This document shows positions 1 through 4,989 of a stretch of 5,520 nucleotides of DNA, piece by piece. Within the stretch, counting starts at the first letter, position 1; every line of letters starts with the position of its first letter. The DNA is from Thermoleophilia bacterium (GTDB lineage Bacteria; Actinomycetota; Thermoleophilia; Gaiellales; Gaiellaceae): positions 1-5,520 of the forward strand of contig JACVSB010000129.1 of the NCBI GenBank assembly GCA_014534155.1, written 5' to 3'. The notes under the pieces were generated by a model. The model was given only the letters and a program-made list of their open reading frames with translations. It was not told the DNA's origin and made no database searches. The position numbers and the translations under genes were made by a program.

Positions 1-500
1 AGGCCCGCGAGCCGCGCCAGGTCGACGGCCGCCTCCGTCTGCCCGGCCCGCTGCAGCACGCCGCCGGGGCGTGCGCGGAGGGGGAAGACGTGTCCGGGCT
101 GGACGAGATCGTGGGGAGTCCGGTTCGGGTCAATCGCGACCTGGATCGTGCGGGCACGGTCGTGCGCCGAGATCCCGGTGGAAATCCCCTCGCGCGCCTC
201 GATGGAGACGGTGAACGCGGTCCCGTACGGCGTCTCGTTGTTCAGCGTCATCGGGCGCAGCCCGAGCTGGTCGCAGCGCTCCTCCGTGAGGCAGAGGCAG
301 ATGAGGCCGCGGCCGTGCGTGGCCATGAAGTTGATCGCCTCGGGCGTCGCGAACTGGGCGGCGATGGTCAGGTCGCCCTCGTTCTCGCGGTCGGCGGCGT
401 CCACGACCACGACGAACTTGCCCTCGCGGATGTCGTCGATCGCCTCCTCGATCGACGCGAACGGCGTCGTCTCGGTGGCCGCTTCCATGGTGTCGCTCAC
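1..500 (-). CDS. ribBA: 3,4-dihydroxy-2-butanone-4-phosphate synthase domain of RibB or RibBA, 3' end outside the window
   Basis: Converts ribulose 5-phosphate into 3,4-dihydroxy-2-butanone 4-phosphate and formate, giving the four-carbon unit of lumazine. The visible 166 residues match the RibB fold: [13 protein letters not shown] with Arg38, Glu39 and Glu41 of the active loop, [15 protein letters not shown] with Cys67, [44 protein letters not shown] with His137, and [16 protein letters not shown] at the edge. Gln154 stands where E. coli has the metal ligand His153. The GTG at 500 or the ATG at 488 could be the start. GTG is preferred because TACGAT lies seven bases upstream and no Shine-Dalgarno site precedes either codon. 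The ribE stop is 19 bases upstream. Whether a GTP cyclohydrolase II domain follows, making it RibBA, cannot be seen; the actinobacterial gene order makes that likely. The frame is open to position 1. Confidence 0.93.
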   Translation of the reverse strand, partial: MSDTMEAATETTPFASIEEAIDDIREGKFVVVVDAADRENEGDLTIAAQFATPEAINFMATHGRGLICLCLTEERCDQLGLRPMTLNNETPYGTAFTVSIEAREGISTGISAHDRARTIQVAIDPNRTPHDLVQPGHVFPLRARPGGVLQRAGQTEAAVDLARLAG

Positions 501-507
501 AGCGAAG

Positions 508-513
508 ATCGTA
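508..513 (-). promoter_or_regulatory. Candidate -10 box of a leaderless promoter for ribB(A)
   Basis: TACGAT fits TANNNT and ends seven bases before the GTG at 500, the same spacing as at ribE. It lies in the 19-base gap after the ribE stop (522-520). There is no Shine-Dalgarno sequence before either GTG 500 or ATG 488. No -35 box is recognisable: the hexamer 17 bases upstream is GCGGCC. If real, it would let the DHBP synthase gene be transcribed independently of the upstream genes. Confidence 0.35.
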
Positions 514-519
514 ACCCGC

Positions 520-1122
520 TCAGGCCGTGTGGCCGCGCGCCTCGAGGAGCCGCTCGACCTGCTTGGCCAGGACGTCCACCTCGACGTTCACGTCGTCACC
601 GGGGCGAAGCGAGCCGAGCGTGGTCGCCGCGAGCGTGTGCGGGACGAGCGCGACCTGCACTGAGTCCCCCGCGACCGCGGCGATCGTCACGCTCACCCCC
701 TGCAGCGCGAGCGAGCCCTTCTCGACCGCGTAGCGGGCGAGCTCGGAGGGGAGCTCGACGACGAGGCGCCTGCCCTCGCCCTCGCGCTCGACCGCCTGCA
801 CGCTCGCGACCCCGTCCACGTGGCCCTGCACGAAGTGGCCCCCGAGCGGGTCGCCGGCGCGCAGGGCGGGCTCGACGTTGACCCGGCGACCGGGCGAGAG
901 GCGCGACACCGTGGAGCGGGCGAGCGTCTCCGGCACGGCGTCGAACGCGAGGACGCCGTCGGCCAAGGCGACCGCGGTCAGGCAGACGCCGTCGAGGGCG
1001 ACCGAGTCGCCCACGGCCACGACGGCCGCGGTCGCGGGAGCCCGCACGAGCAGACGGCGGCGCTCCCCGTCTCCCTGCACTCCCTCGACGGTTCCGACCT
1101 CGCGCACGATGCCGGTGAACAC
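520..1122 (-). CDS. ribE: Riboflavin synthase, alpha chain
   Basis: Performs the final step, dismutation of two 6,7-dimethyl-8-ribityllumazine molecules into riboflavin and the pyrimidine precursor; the family is trimeric and cytoplasmic. The 200-residue product consists of two tandem lumazine-binding domains. The first opens with FTGIVREVG and contains [14 protein letters not shown] with Cys47. The second opens at [11 protein letters not shown] (94-104) and contains [13 protein letters not shown]. The C-terminal helix is [12 protein letters not shown]. The GTG at 1122 is chosen because family members almost always begin MFTGIV. An alternative GTG at 1155, seven bases past the ribD stop, would add 11 residues (VTGRTARIVPS); its GGAGG abuts the codon and is too close to serve as a ribosome site. 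With the chosen start, 40 bases separate it from ribD, no Shine-Dalgarno site is properly spaced, and a TATCGT box lies seven bases upstream. The gene is called ribC in some actinobacterial annotations. Confidence 0.94.
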   Translation of the reverse strand: MFTGIVREVGTVEGVQGDGERRRLLVRAPATAAVVAVGDSVALDGVCLTAVALADGVLAFDAVPETLARSTVSRLSPGRRVNVEPALRAGDPLGGHFVQGHVDGVASVQAVEREGEGRRLVVELPSELARYAVEKGSLALQGVSVTIAAVAGDSVQVALVPHTLAATTLGSLRPGDDVNVEVDVLAKQVERLLEARGHTA

Positions 1123-1129
1123 GGAGGGA

Positions 1130-1135
1130 ACGATA
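1130..1135 (-). promoter_or_regulatory. Candidate -10 box of a leaderless promoter for ribE
   Basis: TATCGT fits the actinobacterial TANNNT -10 pattern and ends exactly seven bases before the chosen GTG start at 1122. At that distance transcription would begin at or next to the start codon. It lies in the 40-base gap between ribD and ribE, where A/T-rich triplets are scarce. No clear -35 box is visible at 16-18 bases; GGTGAC lies 15 bases upstream. The lack of a usable Shine-Dalgarno site supports a leaderless start. This is inference from sequence only. Confidence 0.35.
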
Positions 1136-1162
1136 CGCGCGGTCCTCCCGGTCACCTCCGCG

Positions 1163-2155
1163 CTACGGCTCGTGCACGTAGCCCGTGAGGACGACGTCGT
1201 CCCCGCGCCTCGAGACCTCGAGGCCGTGAAGCGCCGTCAGCTCGGCGACCGTCCGCGCTCCCGGGCCCGTGAAGAGGGGCGGCGCGTCGTCCCCGCCGAC
1301 GACGGTCGGCGCGATGAAGAGCAGGAGCTTGTCGAGGAAGCCGGCGCGCAGGAACGCTCCCGCAAGCGTGGGGCCGCCCTCGAGCAGGAGCGACTGCACC
1401 TCCTCGTCGGCCAGGCGCCGCAGCTCGTCCTCGAGCGGGCCAGCCAGGTGCTCGAGCTCCGACCCCTCGGGCAGCGGCCCCTTCCCGAAGGCGAGCCGGC
1501 GGGGCTGTCGCGTAGCCCCGACGCCGCGCGCGGTCAGCGCCGGGTTCTCACGGCGCGCGGTGCCGGCGCCGACCGCGACGGCGTCGGAGGCCGCCCGAAG
1601 CTCGTGGACGAGCCGGCGGCTCTCCTCGCCGGAGATCCAGCGCGCGTCCCCGCTCGCGGCCGCGACGCGGCCGTCGACGGTCATCGCCGCCTTGTACGTC
1701 ACGAACGGCCGCCGCCCGACGACCCAGGTTCGGAAGGCCTCGTTTTGGCGGCGGGCCTGCCGTCCCAGGTCGCCGTCGGCCATCTCGACTGCGATCCCCG
1801 CCTCGCGCAGACGCTGGAAGCCCTTTCCGTTCGTGCGCGGATCTGGGTCGCCGGCAGCGCAGAGGATCCGGTCGACCCCGGCGGCGACGACGGCGTCTGC
1901 GCACGCCGGCGTGCGGCCGTGGTGCGCGCAGGGCTCGAGCGTTACGTACAGGGTCGCGCCGCGGGCGCGCTCGCCCGCAGCCTCGAGAGCTACCGTCTCC
2001 GCGTGCGGGCCGCCGGGGTGCTCGTGCCAGCCCTCGCCGACAACCTCGCCGCCCGGTGCGACGAGGACGGCTCCCACCACGGGGTTCGGGCGCGTCGTGC
2101 CCCGCCCTCGCTCCGCGAGCTCGAGCGCGCGCTCGAGATGGTGGCGGTGTGTCAC
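1163..2155 (-). CDS. ribD: Bifunctional diaminohydroxyphosphoribosylaminopyrimidine deaminase / 5-amino-6-(5-phosphoribosylamino)uracil reductase
   Basis: Catalyses two consecutive riboflavin steps: zinc-dependent deamination of the pyrimidine made from GTP, then NADPH-dependent reduction of the ribosyl side chain. The 330-residue product is a fusion. Residues 1 to about 145 are the cytidine-deaminase-like domain, with TTRPNPVVGAV (20-30), zinc ligand His51 and catalytic Glu53 in HAE, and zinc ligands Cys76 and Cys85 in EPCAHHGRTPAC. Residues from about 149 are the RibD C-terminal (DHFR-like) reductase, with TYKAAMTVDGR (153-163), ARWISG, AVGAGTARRENPALTAR and LLLEGGPTL (256-264). The GTG start at 2155 overlaps the rpe stop by GTGA; the stop is TAG at 1165-1163. 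The protein is shorter than E. coli (367) or Bacillus subtilis (361) RibD. The missing part appears to be the reductase segment between RRLAFGKGPLPEGSEL and the EGG motif. Both active sites look complete. Confidence 0.96.
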   Translation of the reverse strand: MTHRHHLERALELAERGRGTTRPNPVVGAVLVAPGGEVVGEGWHEHPGGPHAETVALEAAGERARGATLYVTLEPCAHHGRTPACADAVVAAGVDRILCAAGDPDPRTNGKGFQRLREAGIAVEMADGDLGRQARRQNEAFRTWVVGRRPFVTYKAAMTVDGRVAAASGDARWISGEESRRLVHELRAASDAVAVGAGTARRENPALTARGVGATRQPRRLAFGKGPLPEGSELEHLAGPLEDELRRLADEEVQSLLLEGGPTLAGAFLRAGFLDKLLLFIAPTVVGGDDAPPLFTGPGARTVAELTALHGLEVSRRGDDVVLTGYVHEP

Positions 2156-2823
2156 GCCGAGGCGAGCTGCCGGTATGCAGAGGCGATGTCCGCGGCCCCG
2201 AAGACGGCGCTTCCGGCGACGACGAGGTTCGCGCCCGCCTCGCGCACGGCGCGGACGTTGCCCTCGTCGATCCCGCCGTCGACCTGCACGTGCATGTGCC
2301 CGGGGAGGAGCCGGCGCAGCTCGCGGATCCGCCCGAGCGACTCCGCCAGGAAGGCCTGTCCCGAGTAGCCGGGATGGATGCTCATGCAGAGGACGAGGTC
2401 GCCTCCGTCCGCGGCCCGGGCGGCCTCTGCCACCGGCGTCTCCGGGTTGAAGGCGAGGCCGGCGCCGAGCCCGTGCTCGCGCGCGAGCGCGACGAGGCCC
2501 TCGACGTCGTCCGTGACCTCGTGGTGGAACGTGACGGAGTCGCCGCCGGCGCCGGCGATCTGCGGGATGTGGCGCGCGGGGTTCGCCACCATCAGGTGGC
2601 AGTCGAGGACGGCGCCGCCCTCATGCACGCGCTCGGCGATCGAGCGCAGCACGATCGGCCCGATCGTGACCGGCTCCACGAAGTGCCCGTCGCCCACGTC
2701 GAAGTGGAAGATCCGCACCCCGGCCCGAAGGAGCAGGTCGACCTGCTCTCCCAGGCGGCCGAAGTCCGCGGCGTAGAGCGACGGCTCGATCTCGCTCCCG
2801 CGCACCCAGTCTCGCCAGCTCAT
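2152..2823 (-). CDS. rpe: Ribulose-phosphate 3-epimerase
   Basis: Interconverts D-ribulose 5-phosphate and D-xylulose 5-phosphate in the pentose phosphate pathway; metal-dependent TIM barrel, cytoplasmic. The 223-residue product has typical length and all family landmarks: IEPSLYAADF near the N-terminus (12-21), HFDVGDGHF with His40 and Asp42, DCHLM with His76, AFNPETP, the phosphate-binding loop SIHPGYSGQAF (about 148-158), VDGGI with Asp182, and VAGSAVFG. His40, Asp42, His76 and Asp182 match the metal ligands and catalytic aspartates of the family. The loops deviate mildly from the commonest versions (DVGDG for DVMDG, HPGYSGQ for NPGFGGQ); I take this as lineage variation. The ATG at 2823 overlaps the rsmB stop by ATGA, and an AGGA lies ten bases before it. 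The frame extends further upstream, but only as an rsmB shadow. Its position next to ribD makes sense because ribulose 5-phosphate is the substrate of the RibB enzyme encoded further along. Confidence 0.96.
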   Translation of the reverse strand: MSWRDWVRGSEIEPSLYAADFGRLGEQVDLLLRAGVRIFHFDVGDGHFVEPVTIGPIVLRSIAERVHEGGAVLDCHLMVANPARHIPQIAGAGGDSVTFHHEVTDDVEGLVALAREHGLGAGLAFNPETPVAEAARAADGGDLVLCMSIHPGYSGQAFLAESLGRIRELRRLLPGHMHVQVDGGIDEGNVRAVREAGANLVVAGSAVFGAADIASAYRQLASA

Positions 2824-4160
2824 GGCACGGCCATCCTCGCCACGAAGAACCCCGACGTGCCGTGCACGTGCGGCAGCGTGAGCAGGAACTCGCGGCGGCG
2901 CGGATGGCGGTACGCCGGCCACTCCGCGCCCAGGTCGTCGACGGGAAGCCCCGTCGCGTCCACGACGTCCTCGTTCTCGGCGGCGTGCAGCGTGCAGACG
3001 GCGTAGGTGACGGTTCCGCCGGGGCGAACGCGCTCGGCCGCGACGCGGAGGAGGTCACGCTGGAGGTGCGGGAGCGGCTCGGCCCGCCAGCGCAGGTCGG
3101 GGCGGGAGGCGAGGACGCCGAGCCCCGAGCAGGGAGCGTCGACGAGCGCGCGGTCGAACTCGCGCAGCCCGGCGGGCAAGGCGAGCGCGTCGGCGTTCAG
3201 GACCTCGACCGCCCCGGCGCGCAGGCGGCGCGCGTTCTCGGCGAGCTCGCGGGCGCGGCCGGCGTGCTTCTCCACGGCGACGACCCGCCTGGCGACCTCC
3301 GCGAGCTGCGCCGCCTTGCCGCCCGGCGCCGCACAGAGGTCGAGCGCGCACTCGCCGGGCTTCGCTCCCACCGCGAGGCCCGCGAGCTGCGAGCCGACGC
3401 TCTGGGGCCACGCGAGCCCCTGCTCGAGCCAGCCCTCGGGGAGGAGCTCGAGGCGGATCGCTCGCTCGAGGCCGCCTTCCCCGGACCCAGCGGCCGCGGG
3501 AGCAGCGCGGGCGAGGCGAACGACCCGCGCGGGCGGCTCGTTCTGGGCCTGCATGAGGGAGAGCGCGCCGTCCCGCCCGTGCTCCCGCCAGAAGACGTCG
3601 GCGATCCAGTCGGGGTACGAGTGCTTCAGGGCAGCCTGCTCCGGGGTGGCGTCCGGGAGTGCCTCGAGGAGGTCGCGCACGCCTACGGCGAGGCGGCGAA
3701 GAACCGCGTTCGTGAACGGGACGGCGCGCTCGAGACCGGCAGAGCGGACGAGCTCGACCGACTCGTTCACGCCCGCGTGCGCGGGGACGCCGGCCGCGTA
3801 CGCGAGCTGGTACGCGCCCAGGCGAAGCGCCGCGCGGACGGGCGGGTCGAGCTTGCGCACGGGACGGCGGCCGAGCGTCTCGACGGCGTGGTCGAGCGTC
3901 CGCACCCGCTGCACGGTGCCGTAGGCGAGCTGCATCGCGAAGGCGCGGTCGCGCTCGTCCAATGGGGAGCGCTCAGCCGCTGCCCGGAAGGCGCGGTCGG
4001 CGTAGGCGCCCTCCTCGAAGGTGCGCAGCACGACCTCGTACGCGAGGGCGCGGGCGCTCGCGGGAGGCTTCGTGCGATTCCCCCCGGGGCCCCCCTGTCC
4101 GGGCCCCCTCGCGTTCGAGCGTAGCGGCCGCCGGCGCGCGCGTGGGTCGCGGGTCGTCAC
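2820..4160 (-). CDS. rsmB: 16S rRNA (cytosine967-C5)-methyltransferase RsmB
   Basis: SAM-dependent methyltransferase of the RsmB/Fmu (NOL1/NOP2/Sun) family that makes m5C967 in 16S rRNA. The 446-residue product (E. coli 429) has a NusB-like RNA-binding domain at about 35-160, including ERDRAFAMQLAYGTVQR and VPFTNAVLRRL. A Rossmann methyltransferase domain follows, with the SAM loop DLCAAPGGK (274-282), motif IV DAPCSG with Cys344, and motif VI TYAVCTL with Cys389. By homology Cys389 is the nucleophile and Cys344 assists product release. The C-terminal HGTSGFFVARM is the usual family ending. The GTG start at 4160 overlaps the fmt stop by GTGA. An upstream extension to 4712 is only fmt read out of frame, and the next in-frame GTG (Val44) would cut into the conserved fold. 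Residues 1-33 are unconserved, rich in Arg, Gly and Pro, and encoded by long G/C runs. rpe overlaps the end by ATGA. Confidence 0.95.
   Translation of the reverse strand: MTTRDPRARRRPLRSNARGPGQGGPGGNRTKPPASARALAYEVVLRTFEEGAYADRAFRAAAERSPLDERDRAFAMQLAYGTVQRVRTLDHAVETLGRRPVRKLDPPVRAALRLGAYQLAYAAGVPAHAGVNESVELVRSAGLERAVPFTNAVLRRLAVGVRDLLEALPDATPEQAALKHSYPDWIADVFWREHGRDGALSLMQAQNEPPARVVRLARAAPAAAGSGEGGLERAIRLELLPEGWLEQGLAWPQSVGSQLAGLAVGAKPGECALDLCAAPGGKAAQLAEVARRVVAVEKHAGRARELAENARRLRAGAVEVLNADALALPAGLREFDRALVDAPCSGLGVLASRPDLRWRAEPLPHLQRDLLRVAAERVRPGGTVTYAVCTLHAAENEDVVDATGLPVDDLGAEWPAYRHPRRREFLLTLPHVHGTSGFFVARMAVP
4086..4107 (-). other. Strong GC stem-loop in the first codons of rsmB
   Basis: In the rsmB mRNA, GGGGCCC (4107-4101) and GGGCCCC (4092-4086) form a perfect seven-pair G-C stem with an eight-base loop (GGACAGGG). 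It begins 54 bases into the gene and is followed by another run of six G (4085-4080). It has no U tract, so it is not a typical intrinsic terminator. It encodes part of the unconserved Gly/Pro-rich stretch at residues 18-27. Whether it affects expression is unknown. Confidence 0.4.
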
Positions 4161-4987
4161 GCCTCTGCCGCAAGACGGCCACGAAGCCCGCGCAGGTACT
4201 CCTCCGCGCTCATCCGCCGGCGGCCCTCGGGCTGCACCTCGAGGAGCTCGATCCCGCCCGCGACGAGGAGCGAGTCGCTCGTCGCCGGCCGCGCGCGCCA
4301 GACGACGAGCCGCCGGCCGTCGACGAGGCCCCACGCCCCGATGTGCGGAGAGAGTGCGCGCACGCGGTTCACGAGCTCGTCCGCGGGCCGTGACCAGTCC
4401 AGCTCGCGGTCCTCCGGCCGGATCTTCTCCGCGTACGTCGCGCCCTCCTCGGGCTGCGGACGGAACTCGGGCTCGGGGAGGACGTCCTCCAGGAGCTCGA
4501 GGGCGAGCGCGGCCGCGCGCTCGTAGACCGCGCCCGCGTCGTCCTGCGCCGCGATGGGAAAGGCTCTCTGGGCCGCGATCGGGCCCGCGTCGAGCTCCGC
4601 GGTCGTGCGGTGGATCGTGACGCCGGTCTGCGTCTCGCCGGCCATGAGTGCGCGCTCCACGGGAGCGGCACCTCGCCAGCGCGGGAGGAGCGAGGGGTGC
4701 ACGTTCAGCCACAGCCGCTCCCCGAGGAGGGCGACCGGCACGAGCGCACCGTAGGCGGCGACCACGACGACGGGCGCCTCGCCGGGGAACGCCTCCAGGC
4801 GCTCCGGCTGGAAGACGGGGATCCCGAGGCGCCCGGCGGCCTCCTTCGCCGGCGGCGGCGCCACGCGACGTCCGCGCCCGCGCGGGCGGTCGGGGCGCGT
4901 GAGCAGGAGCTCGACGTCGTGGCGGCGGGCAAGCCCCTCCAGCACCGCGGCGCCGAGCGGCGCCGTGGCGGCGACGGCCAGCCGCAC
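4157..4987 (-). CDS. fmt: Methionyl-tRNA formyltransferase (compact form)
   Basis: Transfers a formyl group from 10-formyltetrahydrofolate to Met-tRNA(fMet), enabling bacterial translation initiation; cytoplasmic. The 276-residue product has the catalytic triad: Asn95 and His97 in LNVHPSLLPRWRGAAP (94-109) and Asp133 in ELDAGPI. PDRPRGRGRR (32-41) matches the basic loop that inserts into the tRNA acceptor stem. The C-terminal domain begins near ELDWSRPADELVNRVRAL. The GTG start at 4987 lies two bases past the def stop; no good Shine-Dalgarno site is visible, so translational coupling is likely. The same frame is open back to 5227, but that stretch is def read out of frame, with arginine- and alanine-rich filler. 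Two oddities: the usual N-terminal FAGTPEF motif reads VAATAPLG (5-12), and the protein is some 35-40 residues shorter than E. coli Fmt (315), partly through loss of a C-terminal segment between VVWRA and IELLEVQPEG. The active site is intact, so it is probably functional. Confidence 0.95.
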   Translation of the reverse strand: MRLAVAATAPLGAAVLEGLARRHDVELLLTRPDRPRGRGRRVAPPPAKEAAGRLGIPVFQPERLEAFPGEAPVVVVAAYGALVPVALLGERLWLNVHPSLLPRWRGAAPVERALMAGETQTGVTIHRTTAELDAGPIAAQRAFPIAAQDDAGAVYERAAALALELLEDVLPEPEFRPQPEEGATYAEKIRPEDRELDWSRPADELVNRVRALSPHIGAWGLVDGRRLVVWRARPATSDSLLVAGGIELLEVQPEGRRRMSAEEYLRGLRGRLAAEA

Positions 4988-4989
4988 GG

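Noticed and set aside
90..881. Plus-strand reading frames opposite ribB and ribE
   Set aside because: The minus strand encodes clear RibB and RibE motifs throughout; the plus-strand products are Arg-rich filler.
2152..2155. FMN riboswitch before the riboflavin genes
   Set aside because: rpe and ribD overlap, and the ribD-ribE and ribE-ribB gaps are 40 and 19 bases, too short for the RFN element.
878..2368. Long plus-strand reading frame opposite ribD, ribE and part of rpe (496 codons)
   Set aside because: It is antisense to well-supported genes, has a composition dominated by Arg, Ala, Ser and Pro, and matches no family I know. High G+C makes stop-free antisense frames common.
2824..2922. 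Upstream extension of rpe
   Set aside because: It is inside the rsmB coding end, and the ATGA overlap gives a better start directly before the conserved Rpe sequence.
4086..4107. Intrinsic terminator between fmt and rsmB
   Set aside because: The stem lies inside rsmB and is followed by a G run, with no U tract.
4080..4108. G-quadruplex in the rsmB G tracts
   Set aside because: Only three tracts of at least three G are present, separated by C runs that would favour the hairpin; the four-tract pattern is not met.
2862..4124. Long plus-strand reading frame opposite rsmB (420 codons)
   Set aside because: It is a mirror of rsmB codons with no recognisable domain; rsmB on the other strand has all its catalytic motifs.
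4161..4712. Upstream extension of rsmB to an in-frame start at 4712
   Set aside because: It lies wholly within fmt, in another frame, and encodes low-complexity Arg/Ala-rich sequence.
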